Source: Calliopum simillimum (taxonomy: Eukaryota > Arthropoda > Insecta > Diptera > Lauxaniidae). Taken from it: a stretch of DNA of 64,000 bases. Shown here piece after piece: positions 47,136-58,857 of the stretch. Position 1 is the stretch's first letter. Each line of letters starts with the position of its first letter. Below the pieces are notes generated by a model that made no database searches, was not told the DNA's origin, and worked only from the letters and a program-made list of their open reading frames with translations. Both the position numbers and the translations under genes were made by a program. The stretch spans positions 35,839,948 through 35,903,947 of the forward strand of contig OX638370.1 in assembly GCA_951812925.1 (NCBI GenBank), in the 5' to 3' direction.

Positions 47136-50100
47136 ATGAAAAACTTTTGCTTTTTGCATGTTATTACAATAGCTTTGCCGCTGCTGCTAATCCAAAATGT
47201 ATGTATGTTAAAAATTTGTTGTTATTTCCTTAATTTCCTTTTAATTACATTTAATATTTTTGTATGCATTTGTAGTGTAATGGCCTGGCTAAATTTACCA
47301 ATGTAAAATGTCAGAATGTGGATATGAATTTTTCAAAATTTACACTTTGTCGTTTACGTGCTATAAAACGTGATGTTACTGAATTATCGATTAAGGTGGA
47401 ATTATTGCATTTGCCTATATTGGCGCCAACAGTAAGTTATACGAAAGAAAAAAGAATTGCATTCTAAGTAAATCAATTTGTTTGGAAATTCTCCAGAAAA
47501 CACCCGATAACTATTATCTATTAACTATTAATTGTTTTACCGGAGATTTATGGGGTGATTTACGGCTGTTTTCAGATTTATTTGACGTTTAATACATGAT
47601 GAGGTTAGTTACGATTAAATCACCTCATAAATCTTCGGTGGAAACAGGCAATAGGGATGAATGCTTAATCAGCATGCGAAAATCACTTTTTTTCCATCGC
47701 CTTCTTATCATCTACATAATTCAATTTAGATTGAAAAAATTTTCAATTCTGGAAATCCAAATGTATGATATAATAGCAAAATTTCAAATTAGATAATAAT
47801 AGCCTGTTTCCAGCGGAGATTTATGAGGAGATTTACGGCTGTCTTCAGATTTACATATTTGACGTTTAAAACATGATGAATGAGGTGAGTTACGGCTAAA
47901 TCAACTCGTAACTCTTCGTTGCAAACAGGCTATAAGGGTGATTATTTTTCATGTAAAAAAACCATCAACGAAACCAAGAAAAGGCTTGATAAATACTATA
48001 GGCACTCTGAACCATCAATTTCAATGGTTAAGGAATGGTTAACTGAGTTCCTTTGTGGTCGTACCAGCACAAGTGACGCCGAACGTTTAGGTCGTCACGC
48101 CACAAATCGTCGACAAAATCAATGGAATGATATTGGACGATCGGAATATGAAAGTTCGTGAGGTGGCTAAGATGGCCGAAAGGATCAACAATAAATCTCG
48201 CATCCAGCCTGAGCCAGAAATGAAATTAAACAAAATTCACAATCAAAAATCTAAAAATAAAACTCAAACCAAAATGGTGCCGCGATTGCTCACACTTGTC
48301 CATAAGCGCAACCGTGTGACCACTTCAAAGTAGATTTTGGCGATTTCCGAACGAGTTTTTACTCCGTTTCGTTATCGTGGACGAAACATGGATCCATCAC
48401 GATACACCAGAGATCAAGGGACAATCAAGACCAAGATCGTCAACGTTTCAAAATCACTGAGCCAAGTGGAGTCAGCGTTGAATTTTGGTTTGTCTACAAT
48501 AAACTCAATATATCAATATTTTCAAAATTTCTCTGAACTATAAAAATTGTTTTTGTTGTTTTTTTCATACACACAAGAATGGAATTCTAAGGTGATGCGA
48601 ATTAGTGGATCATCAGTAGTTGTTGTTTTATGCAGGTTGCGTAGAAAATAAAACAACAAAAACAACACTCATGGGTGTTGTAATTCCAAGAAGTTTTAAA
48701 AATTATTGAAATATTATGTGTTGTAGACGGGCCAAAACAACACAACAAAAACAATTTTTCATGGGTGGTGTAGTTCCAAGAAATTTGGAAAATATTGATG
48801 TTTTGTGTTTGTTGTAGGTGAGGCAAAATCGGTTCACTTTTGTTCTACGCTGACACCCGTGATCAAGACCGTGGGTTTTTTTCGGCGAACGTTAACTAAA
48901 GAAAGGCCAACGTGGGTCTGTCGCCCAACAAGATCATGGATACTTGGATACGCAGCCCTGATACTTTCCATGATTTTGATGGTGATGGTCAACGGGTTCG
49001 GCAAAATAAGTCTCAAAACTTTCACATTTTGTGACAGGTTGGCGGAGTAACGTTAACAAAAAAGTGCTTTTATTAAAACCGGTATAAGTTAGATGAAGTA
49101 CAAAAATATCGGTATGATATGAAAGATATTTTAATAAGCTAGAAAACTGTCAGACAAAAGTTTATAATTTGCCTTACATTATTTATTCGCGCTTGGAATG
49201 CCCTCTTAATGTTTTGAGAATAAATTTTTACAACAAATGTCAAAAAAATCGCTTCCAAATTATTGCCTGTATCCTAACTTTCCAGTGAACTTTGACCTTC
49301 TATTTTTTGCGATTGCAAGCTACGGAGTCCGAGAAAACAACTCTCGAGAATGTTTATTTATGATAAGGCCCGATGTGAACGTCTTAAGCATTTTTGCTCT
49401 ACGCTGATGTGGTTTTCACCCGATCTAAGTGACAATGAACAGATTTGGGATCTTTTAAGGGAAAAACTTGATGGTTTTATTTAATGCATAAAAAAACGCT
49501 TTTATGCACATATTTATTACTCTTTTTGAAATAATATTTTTTGAAGGTTCATAAAATTTTTATACGTGTACACAGATGCGTTGGCAACTCTTGAAAAAGG
49601 CCAGTGGTTATAAACCTTTTCTATATGATGTCACCGTAGATGTTTGTGACTATTTAGAGAAACACAATCATCCTTTTGTCAACATTATAATGAACTCTTT
49701 TGCAAACTATAGCAGCGTTATGCAAAAGTGCCCAATAAGTGTCGTAAGTATAATTAGGGTGTTCTTTAAAACGTGTAAATACCTGGAAAACCTCATAAGC
49801 ACGTAAAACTGTCAAAATTGTCAAACGTGCAAATGCCTTGGAAAACCTCATAAACTCGTAATAGTTGTCAAAATCAATGCGGACTTTGATAGTTTTATGA
49901 GCTTACGAGGTTTTCGAGGCTTTTACACGTTTTAAGGAATACCCTCAATACGAATTTTGACAACTATTACAACTATTACGTGCTTACGATGTTTTCAATG
50001 CATTTACACGTTTTAAGGAATACCCTCAATGTTATATTATTTATGCCAAAGGAGTAAAACTTTTTAATTTTCTTTCTAAGGGGGAAATCTATCTACTAAA

Positions 50101-50272
50101 CTTTCGCTTTCCTGAAAAATCACTGAATAATTTCTTGCCGCTGCCAACTGGAGAGTATGCATTATTTGGGACATTTTCAGCACATGCGGTTGAACGTGCA
50201 GTAGTGAATGTTTATTTTATGTTAGATGAGGACCCAGCAAATCCTGTAACCTTCACCAACCTTATTATATAA
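47136..50272 (+). CDS. DUF1091-family secreted protein
   Basis: DUF1091 proteins are small secreted proteins expanded in flies, thought to be related to ML/GM2-activator-like lipid-binding proteins; no function can be assigned from sequence. Exons 47136-47198, 47276-47431, 49576-49743 and 50081-50272 join in frame with GT-AG sites to 192 aa. The first exon is a signal peptide (MKNFCFLHVITIALPLLLIQ). The mature part shows the family layout: CNGLAKFTNVKCQNVD, then KKASGYKPFLYDVTVDVCDY, FANYSSVMQKCPIS, GEIYLLNFRFPEKSLN and FLPLPTGEYALFGTFSAHAV, with conserved Cys for disulfides. Intron 2 (2.1 kb) is stuffed with nested transposons and intron 3 with a foldback element. Translation could also be opened at an upstream ATG at 47099, but that frame lacks a signal peptide and the family start. 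Confidence 0.88.
47533..47653. repeat. CCGGAGATTTATGAGG foldback MITE copy
   Basis: About 120 bp from TTTTACCGGAGATTTATGGG to ATCTTCGGTGGAAACAGGC, with the family core GACGTTTAATACATGATGA. It is one of two copies bracketing a short stretch in intron 2 of the DUF1091 gene. Confidence 0.85.
47803..47934. repeat. CCGGAGATTTATGAGG foldback MITE copy with complete ends
   Basis: It runs from TAGCCTGTTTCCAGCGGAG to TTGCAAACAGGCTA, with the core GACGTTTAAAACATGATGAA. Both ends carry TA, which supports a TA target site. It directly abuts a mariner transposase fragment. Confidence 0.85.
47935..49030 (+). pseudogene. Mariner transposase fragment, split by a hAT MITE
   Basis: KKTINETKKRLDKYYRHSEP, SISMVKEWLTEF and CGRTSTSDAERLGRH are the mariner N-terminal DNA-binding domain. 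After frameshifts come DDRNMKVREVAKMAERI, VPRLLTLVHKRNRVTTSK and VDETWIHHDTPEIK with the first catalytic Asp (to about 48418). A hAT MITE (48432-48861, 8-bp TSD) then interrupts it. Sequence after the MITE, to about 49030, continues the host but I cannot read mariner protein in it. No termini are recognised. Confidence 0.8.
48432..48861. mobile_element. hAT-type MITE, 430 bp, 8-bp TSD, second copy
   Basis: It is flanked by ATCAAGAC at 48424-48431 and 48862-48869. The right end CGCTGACACCCGTG and the interior (AAATCACTGAGCCAAG … CACTTTTGTTCTACGCTGAC) match the copy at 5249-5643. The left end CAAGATCGTCAACGTTTC is decayed relative to CAAGGGTGTCAGCGTTTT. It has inserted into the dead mariner, so it is younger than that insertion. 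Confidence 0.9.
49410..49484 (+). pseudogene. Possible Tc1-type transposase C-terminal remnant
   Basis: The 24 codons before a TAA read WFSPDLSDNEQIWDLLREKL, which resembles the Tc1 motif SPDLNPIENLWDxLKRxL carrying the third catalytic residue region; the diagnostic Asn-Pro-Ile is replaced. Upstream protein is not readable. It is short, so chance similarity is possible. Confidence 0.5.
49754..50033. repeat. Foldback repeat with AGGGTATTCCTTAAAACGTG termini
   Basis: AGGGTGTTCTTTAAAACGTG at the left and CACGTTTTAAGGAATACCCT at the right are near-perfect inverted copies. The right motif also occurs earlier at about 49923-49948, and CATAA.C(T)CGTA-type text lies between. A fragment of the family is at about 29437-29485. 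It fills most of intron 3 of the DUF1091 gene. Confidence 0.75.
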
Positions 50273-52114
50273 TAGTTACAAATCTCGAATTATACCAGTT
50301 ACATTTTTTCTAGCATCGGGCAAAAAAATAACCACTTTTGCCCTATCCGTGTGATCGTGCATCCTTGTCTTATTAATGCGACTTTCTCATAAACAAAAAT
50401 GATAAAAAACTATAGCTTTCTCTTTAATTTTTTCCAATTCCTTTTGTAGACATTCTCTAAATTTGTGTAAATAAAAAATAATCGAACTGAAGTTTTGGGA
50501 AACTTATTTTATTGTCAAAATGAATTACAATTTTGTTAAATTGATGATGGGTTTAGCTGCATTCAATTACGAAGCTTCGAGCTGCAGGTTTACCTACGGT
50601 TGACGTCTTTCTGGATAACTCGGCAGTTGTTTGTAAATGACCCCGGGTAATGCAAGAAGTCGTCAGTTCAAAAATAAAATATAAAATGTGGGCGATAAAA
50701 ATTCCTGCAGTAAAAATATGAGACAGTCTACAAAAAATACTAGTTCACGGTTAATACTTGCCCGAAACTAGTGAAAAAAGGATGCAGTGAGGGCCAGTTT
50801 GATATCAGTTTGTAGTTTGTAGGGGCAAATAAATTTGAATCGTGACGAAAACAAATTACAATTTTCGTTGTTTGCTTTTGAAATATTTTGTGTTTTGTGT
50901 TACTTGAATTGTGTGTCAAAATATTTAGTGGAAAAAAAAATGAAATTGATGAATTCTTTCTTGATAATGCTGTTATGAATGTAACTAAACTTTATTTTAT
51001 TTGTTATAAGAAAATCAAAAAAAAAAAAAAAAGTATTACTATAGGACCACATCATACCACAACTAGCCCCGGACTGGTGTAAACGTAATGCATAAGGGGC
51101 CAATTGAAATTTCGTTGGACATCAACACACAAAAAAGAACAGTTGCTTGTATGCAAAAGGGATTGAAGTCGGACTAGTACTGGTTGGTATAGGACTAGTT
51201 AATGGACTACTCACAAACTAGTCCGTTTGCCTTCAGGGATGTTTGAATTTAAAATTTTCTTTGGAGAGACTTTTTAGTTTCAAAATTTGAGTAATTTTAT
51301 TTTTCAAAAAAGCAAAAAAAAAAGAAAACAGCAAAATTTAAAAAAAAAAAAAAACAAAATTTTTTCATTTGTTTAAATTCGAATTTCACACAACTACGTC
51401 AATAAGCTTTATAGACGAATGAGCTAAAGACGTCGTAATTTAGGTAAAAAACTTTGTACTCTTGGTTCGAATCTCAGTACGGGTAGTTTGATTTTTTTAA
51501 GAGAACGCCTTGCAAGCAAGCTCCTTCTCGCTAGTGAAGTAGCTAGTGAGCGGTAGAACAAAAGGTGGCAATTGACACCGGCAATGACAAGCTAATGTAA
51601 AATTCGCCAGTTCGAGCTTCATGAAGTAGATTGTAGAGAGAGTAGTACTATACCCCTTTAGACCAGTGAATTCGCTAGTTCAGAACTAGTCGAAGGCACT
51701 GCAGGGCAATTTGTTTATACCTTACCCTTTTTAAATTTCTTTGTGGTAGTAAATTTAAAAAAATGTACCATAGCATGTTTTAAACGGGTCAGTCCACAAT
51801 TCAATATGGTTATGTAGGATTTACTGGGGATCTGGAGTCTAGTTGCTGGAAATGTTATACCCAAAACTACGCAATTTAATAAGTAGCGATTTTACTACTT
51901 TTATATAGCAAAAAAAAATTTAAAATGTTCGGTTGCATAATTTTAGGCGTTAAATTGTGGAAATAAGTTATAAAAATAACAAATATACAATTTTTTAAAT
52001 TAATTTTAATGCTTTGCAATTGTAATATGAAAATGTTTACAGTTTAACTCTACGAAATATGAAGAAACTATTTTAGGCAAAACGAAAGACTTAAGCAGCA
52101 AACTCGTTGATATG
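50273..52114. other. Intergenic, no gene recognised
   Basis: AT-rich sequence. A TTGGTTCGAATCTCAGTACG stretch at about 51471 resembles a tRNA B-box (GGTTCGAATC), possibly from a tRNA-derived SINE, but no A-box at proper spacing or cloverleaf is seen. Several ACTAGT-containing motifs occur at 50745-51700. No coding sequence is seen. Confidence 0.5.
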
Positions 52115-52123
52115 TTCATAATC

Positions 52124-52300
52124 GGTGCCGTGACATAATCCCCACGGACATAATCCCCATTCACGATATGGGGATAATGTCCGCAAGTTATTCGGACATA
52201 ACCCCCATGGCCAAAATGGGGATTATGACCGAAAAATTTTCGGACATAATCCCCATTTACGAAATGGGAATTATGTCCGTTGGGATTATGTCCGGTAACC
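52124..52300. mobile_element. 177-bp MITE with 9-bp TSD (Mutator-like?)
   Basis: Inverted ends GGTGCCGTGACATAATCCCC and the complement of …GGGATTATGTCCGGTAACC are flanked by TTCATAATC at 52115-52123 and 52301-52309. Inside, CGGACATAATCCCCAT occurs at least six times in alternating orientation, so the element can fold in several registers. Nine-base duplications are typical of Mutator-like elements, which is the basis of the tentative assignment. Confidence 0.88.
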
Positions 52301-52309
52301 TTCATAATC

Positions 52310-54493
52310 AATGAACTTGATTTTGCATAAAATTTGTTTATTTCAATTAGAAAGTTAAATATTGTTTTTAATTTTTACACTTTCAATTTTATTGCAATAT
52401 TTTGTACTCGTCGTTTTTTTTTTTTTTTGCAAATTTACTCAAAACCTTAAATCTGCGTTATTTTTCCAGCAGGTTTCATTTAACGTTTTTGAACTCATTT
52501 TTAATATGCAGTGCTGAAGGAAAAGTTCGTTAAACTTTGAGTTTTGTTTTTCATTAATGTGTTGCGCTTGGTGTTGCTTGCACATGTTACCAAAAATCAC
52601 ACACTTTATTTAATATGGGCTATTAAGTCAAATTTGATACAAGTATTCTTACATTGCGTGACATTTTTTGCGGTTGAAATCATTTGCTCGCTCATGTTGT
52701 TTGTTTTTTTTCTCTTTTATCAATAAATAAATCCAAATTGTAATTAAAATCATTTAAAATTTACTTAAAATTTTTATTTATCATTGTTGAATTGTTATTG
52801 TTTTAAGTTATAATGCATTTTTAATGGTATTTAAATGTAAAATTGTTCTTAAATTCTCAACATTTCCAACATATTACCTTGATCAGCTGATAAGTTTCAG
52901 ATGAAATACGAGGACAGTAGTTAGGGACGGGAATTTATATTCATCCCCGCAGCATCTCAAAAGTAAGAAGGACTCTTAAAAACGGTATTTGCATCATTTT
53001 TTTTCGTTGCGATAAAAAACAATGGAGTGCTTTTGATTCTCCTGAGGACCCATTTTGCCAAAAAAAAAAATCTTTGTTTTTCTTCACAGAGTTGATGCCC
53101 AAATTTGGCGCTAAGAAATTTTACACTTTTTTCGCAGTGTAAATAATAAGTATTCAGTTCCAAAAACAGATTTTTTTACGTTTTTCAATTACGCGCTTGG
53201 AAAAACGGTTTCTTGCTCAAAAGCAAGACATCTTATGAAAAAAGTTTACTAAGCATAAAATGCTTAGAATCGTGCAGGGAATACGTGTGTATTTTTTCAG
53301 AATTTTAGGTACATTTTTTTTGAACCCATTTTAAAAACATGAAAATGTCTCAAAAAATTCTGAAAAAATTCACACGGGTATTTTAGACGACTTTTAGCAT
53401 TTTAAGCCTTATACACCTTTTTCGTAAGATGCATTGCTTTTGAGTAAAAAATCGTTTTTCCGATAGCATAATTGGAAAAAGTAAAAAAATGGTTTTTGGA
53501 ACCGAATATTATTGCAAAATGTTCCGAAGCATCTGGGAGGTAATAGAGAACTCCCAGACTAACAAAAAACTGCACCAGAGAAGGGGTCTAAAATGTACAT
53601 ACTCCTGAGGAGTTAGGGGCCGTCCATAAAGGAGGGAGGGGGTCTAGAAAAATGTGACAATTTTTTGACAGGGAGGGGGAGGGGTTAATGAAAATGTGAC
53701 GTCTGGGATAATAATTCCAGTTGAGTAACTTTCCAGTCGAAAACTTTCCTATTCCATACGATTCATTTTGCCCTACAGTCCCAAAAGATCTGGTGCCGAA
53801 AATTTCTCAATCATGTCACATATATTTCGCTTCAAAGTAATGCTCCAGAAACACAAAGTTTTGCACAAGACTAACAAGGAGTCGAGTTATGTATTGCCGA
53901 AAATTCGATCCATCAAAGTAGCAGCGAATCGTCAAATAGAATGGATGGCCATCTTACCAACGATCAAGTGGATTGGCTAGACGAGGATTAAAAAGAGGAC
54001 TATTTAGATTTGACTGGTTTTGCAAATATTCTGAAGGAAAAGGAGGACAACGGAGAGTCGAAAACTATTCCGATAAATTCAGCAGATATATGTTTTGAAA
54101 ATCCGTGGAAAGAGGTTAAAAAGAAAATTCTTTCGACTTGTATTTTTTATTATTATTTTCGATTTTAATTTTGTGGCGTGACATAGGGTTAACACTGATT
54201 TTCCGATTTGTTTTCAAAAAAAAAAAAAAAATTTCTTGAGTCACCCTAATGTTTTAGAGAAGAATTTTTTATTGAAAACTTTTAGCTAATTGTATGAGCT
54301 TTCTAAGAATGTATTTGATTCATAAGGCTTAAAAAGATTTTGGACCTTGCAAGTTGATATTTTAAATTTTTTTTACTATTTTTAAACTTCGGTGGCCTTT
54401 TTAGTATGAAAAAGATTCTATTAACATACCTTTTCATATTTTTTTCTTGGAATCCACGTTAAATTTCCTTTAGTTCCGTAGGACATTGTTTTA
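52310..54493. other. Intergenic, repeat-derived fragments
   Basis: Near 53180-53480 a stretch is partly self-complementary (GCAAGACATCTTATGAAAAA and TTTTTCGTAAGATGCATTGC around GAATTTTAGGTACATTTTTT and AAAAATTCTGAAAAAATTC). At 53612 GGGGCCGTCCATAAA with purine-rich GGGAGGGGG tracts resembles the ends of a DNA transposon type common in insects. An open frame at 53768-53980 has no domain. Confidence 0.5.
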
Positions 54494-54506
54494 TCTAACA
54501 ACACAC

Positions 54507-56900
54507 ATACATACTCACTTTCCTGGATGTGAGCACACAGGAAGCTCACATGTTGGTACTTACCGTACTGAGAGTCGTCCGCCAGATATTCTTAGCTCAA
54601 TAATTACTGAAGACAGAATTCTTTGGTCATTAAACAGCTTTTCACCATATAAATCACCCGGGCCAGACGGCATTACACCAATTATGATGCAAAAACTACA
54701 AAAAGTAGTGAGCCCATGGCTCGAAAAAATTTTTGTAGCAAGCATAACTTTAAACCACATTCCCTCAAGTTGGAGGAAAGTTAGGGTTATCTTTATCCCA
54801 AAGGTAGGCAGAAGTGGTCATGAATCAGTAAAGGATTTTAGGCCAATCAGTTTGCCGTTCTTTGTCCTTAAGACACTAGAAAGAGTTCTAGATATTCATA
54901 TTAGGGGGTCATTAGTAAGTCCCTCTACTTTTTGCATACCTCAAGGGAAGATCTACTGAAACTGCTCTTCACGAGGTAACACGCACGATTGAGAGATCTA
55001 TTCACTTTAAACAATTCACACTTGCAGCCTTTCTAGACATTGAAGGCGCCTTAAACAACGTTTGCACTGATGCTATCAAGAATGCCCTCATAGGGCTAGG
55101 AGTAGAGCACTGCTTCATCACATGGATAGCATCAATGCTTGAATCTAGGATCATTCAAGCAAGTATGGGCGGTAGTCACATATCAAAATCAGTTAAAAGG
55201 GGTACACCACAGGGCGGTATACTCTCACCTCTGCTTTGGCTCATAGTTTACATACTGTGCTACATTAGCTAAATAAAAATGGTGTGAAGGTAGTTGCGTA
55301 TGCGGATGATGTAGTGCTGTTGGTATCAGGTCCTTTTTTTGACGTGATCAGTAACATCATGGAAAGAGCTCTGGCTGAGCTATGCACATGGACCACAGAA
55401 TGTGGTCTTGGGGTTAACCCAGCCAAAACTGACCTTATGCTCTTCACTACAAAAACCAAAATACCTAACTTTAACCTTCCTCGATTGAAAGGACAACCTC
55501 TACCACTTTCCAATTCGGCCAAATATCTTGGAGTCTTTCTTGATCCGAAGCTGAATTGGAAATATAACATAGAACAAAGATGAAAGAAAGCCTGTATAGC
55601 CTTTTACGCATGAAAAAAAACCTTCAGCAAAAAATGGGGACTTCAACCAAGAATGGTACTATGGATGTATAAAGCCGTAGTGCTCACATACGGCTCTTTA
55701 GTTTGGTGGCCAGCCATTAATAAGGGGTATAATCAAACAAAACTGGAGAGAGTACAGAGGACTGCATGTGTTTTGGTGTAACGGGAGCACTGAGATCATG
55801 CCCAACCGCAGCTCTCAACGTTCTTCTGCATCTGCTCCCTCCAACCTCATTTATTAAAGCCACTGCCTCATGTAGTGCGATTAGGCTCAAAGAAGCAGGC
55901 TGTTGGATGCATAAGACGTATGGTCACAGCTTCATCCTTGATACACTACCAGTTGAACTTTCTAACTCCCACACAGATTACATCTACCCCATATTAAATT
56001 TTGAGAAAAACTTTGATGTGTGGTTTCCAGAAAGAAACCTATGGGAAGACAGTACGCCTAGCCTAAATTTCGCAACCACCATATACACTGATGGTTCGAA
56101 AATGGACCGTGGCGTGGGTGCGGGTGTATTTTCAAAAGACCTCAATATATCACAATCTTTTAGCTTACCTAATACAGCTAGCGTATTTCAGGCGGAAGTT
56201 TACGCCATTCTCAATACCTGCAGGCTAGTAAAGACCACTAACCTCAACCTTAGACAAGTGGCGATTTTCTCTGACAGTCAGGCTGCTATCAAGGCGCTGA
56301 ACTCAGTAACAATAAAATCAAAACTGGTTGAGGAATGCAAAAAAAAATTAAATCGAACTAGGACGTCAATCCGAACTTACTCTCGTTTGGGTTACAGGTC
56401 ATAAGAACATTGAAGGTAACGAAAAGGCTGATGAACTAGCTAGACTTGGCTCCTCTCTAAGCGGGACACATTCTGAGTTTGTAAACACTCCGATAGGTCT
56501 GGTGAAGAAGGGGATTTTCTCGCATTTCCTCACCGAGGCGAATGTTAGATGGAAAGCTCTAGAAACATGCAGAATTTCCAGAGTAATCTGGTCTTCATTT
56601 AACAAATCAAAGACATCAGACCTGCTATCCAGAAATCGTACTGATATTGCAAGAATCGCTGCAGTCTGCACTGGGCACTGGGCCATCGGCAAACATGCCG
56701 AAAGGCTGGATATCCCCTTTAATTCTTTCTGCCGAAGCTGCATGGATGGCAACGAGAAGGAATCTCTCGGAAACTTTCTCTGCAACTGCCCTGCTCTAGC
56801 TAGAGTCAGGCTTAAATCTCTAGGAAAACCCTTTTTCAACGATTTGAGTGAGCTCGCCGATATTGAAATCGGCCCCCTGAACAAAATGGATATAAATGGA
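54507..56900 (+). pseudogene. LINE ORF2 (RT-RNase H), broken
   Basis: Readable blocks are 54580-54940 (RT palm entry), 54950-55255 (after a frameshift; RT fingers to PQGG), 55280-55580 (after a frameshift; YADD catalytic box), 55600-55765 and 55766-56370 (RNase H core), then 56370-56900 (after a frameshift; last RNase H motif and Cys region). A TGA interrupts at 55581-55583. The catalytic YADD and the RNase H Asp/Glu residues remain, but the frame is lost in at least four places. Confidence 0.88.
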
Positions 56901-57029
56901 TATATAATCCAGACCCTGACAACCCCTCCTACCAGCCAGCCCGATCATTTATGTGGTATTAAAACGGCACTAACAGTGCTACTTAGGCTTAGCATCGTTT
57001 TACTAAGCCACCACTCTAATCTAATCTAA
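54507..57029 (+). mobile_element. 5'-truncated non-LTR retrotransposon (I/LOA-like)
   Basis: The insertion is bounded by TCTAACAACACAC at 54494-54506 and 57030-57042. The 3' end is a TAATC repeat tail (about 57015-57030), so the exact right edge is ambiguous by a few bases. Domain order is reverse transcriptase (SPGPDGITP, DFRPISLPFFVLKTLE, GTPQGGILSPLLW, VAYADDVVLL), then RNase H (TIYTDGSKMDRGVGAGVF, QAEVYAIL, FSDSQAAIKAL, VTGHKNIEGNEKADELA) and a C-terminal Cys region (FCRSCMDGNEKESLGNFLCN). An RNase H domain after RT and a simple-repeat tail fit the I/LOA/R1 side of the LINE tree. At least four frameshifts or stops disable it; ORF1 and endonuclease are missing. Confidence 0.9.
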
Positions 57030-57042
57030 TCTAACAACACAC

Positions 57043-58550
57043 TCGTTACTAGCATGCGCGCGCTGCCCCTTTATCTTCCGTAGCCTTCAAAAAGATTGTT
57101 CTTGAAATGTATTTTTTTTCTGACCTCAAATTAAAAAGTTGGTGTATCAAATGCACTAACGAATGAAAGAAAATGTAAAGAGGATAAGCTGCAATTTTGT
57201 AAGAAATTAAAAAACTTGGACTCTGGTTTCACGAAAAACTTACTTGAAAGTGTGAAACTAAAAATCTTAGGCTGAAAATTTGATACCGGTCAAATGATCA
57301 CCTCCTGAGTTGATGCACATTTGTGCTCATTTTCTTATATGCCTTTTGTGACAAACACTCTAATATATACTATATTATCAAAATTGTTATCAATTGAAGA
57401 AGTTTTAATTTACATTTAATTGAAATAAAAATGATTTGGGGTCACAATAAAATTTAATTTCGACTCCCAAATATATAGCAATACAAATAAAGTTGTAGCA
57501 ATTAGAGTAAATACAAATGTCAATAATTAAAAAAACACATCATTAATTGGATTTATTAGGGAATAAAACTTATCGTAATTGATCAACAAATTATTTTAAT
57601 GAGGGCCTTAAAATTATATTAAAAATGCAACCAAAATGACCCACATATGTAGACACAACCGTGTCAGTTAATCATTGACATAATTATGGTTAAAATATCA
57701 TATTACACTTTGAAAGCTCTCGAAAAACAAATCAACAATCATTTAAGTAAGAAAGCAACAAATATTTCTTTATTAAAAAAAAAAACAAAAACAAAAACTT
57801 ACAAACTTGTAAAACACACTTTTCAATGTTTTTTAATACGCAAAAGAGCGTATACAATATGACGATGAACCCCAGTCACTGAACCAATTCAGAAGAGGTC
57901 GAAGGCTTTTAAATCAGATGCGAAAAAAATATTAATTAATTATTTATTGAGAAATGTTTAATCAAATTAATATGTTAAATTAAATGCTGGTAGGTAGGTA
58001 TGTATGTGGGTAGATGTTAGATACATAAATAAAAATGTTCAATGCGCTAAAACAAAAGACTTCAGTAACGAACTTTGTGTAAATTTTGCCGAAAATGAAA
58101 AATGTAATTAATAATTTTTTATGTTTACATGGAGTGTAATATATCATAAAAAATTTAAAATTATTGTCATGAGCTTACATTGGGGATAAAATAAGTTGAA
58201 TTAATTGTTAAAAATTAAGTAGAGTTCACCTTAGTAAAAAAAGGAAAGCTATAAATAAACATAAGGTACAGTTTAAACATATTTTTCATCTTTTTAAGCA
58301 TTTTACGATTTTCTTTAACATTTTCCAACTTTGTCAATATTTTTAGATTTTCTGAGCAATTTTCCATTTCTTCAAATTCTTGTTGCATATTGCCAACTAT
58401 TTTAATTTGCAACTTTATCAACCTTTCCGACTTTTTCAATATTTCTTAAATCATTTCACATAAAGTGTCCAGACTTAATATCTCAAAAGATGTAACATGT
58501 ATAATTTTGAATTGATTGATTATATCGGCTCTTTTTCAGAGGTTTGAAAA
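57043..58550. other. Intergenic, no recognised feature
   Basis: AT-rich sequence with stops in all frames, short A runs near 57775-57800, and no repeat partner that I recognise in the window. Confidence 0.55.
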
Positions 58551-58857
58551 TATAGTAATTTAGGGTAATGTGGACAATGCGGGTAATGTGGACTATTCGG
58601 GTAATGTAGTGCGCCCTTTTATTTCCCATATTAAGGACTGTTTAACAATTCTGATTATTTCTGCACATTAAAACGCGAAAAACATTTTTCATATGCTCTT
58701 CGAATTTTCTACTATGCTCCTAACACGTGTGCAGTTTCTTCACATAAGCTGTGAGGTGAAGTTGACTTTTTTTAGTACGCTCTGAATAACTAAATAATTT
58801 TCTCAGAACTCTTTTTTTTTTAAATTCAAATAACTCTAATGGAATTGAGGAACTATT

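Noticed and set aside
51440..51500. tRNA-like B-box GGTTCGAATC
   Set aside because: No A-box at suitable distance and no cloverleaf stems; at best a SINE trace.
53768..53980. Possible gene fragment near the GGGGCCGTCCATAAA repeat
   Set aside because: The frame is short and followed by stops; no recognisable protein family.
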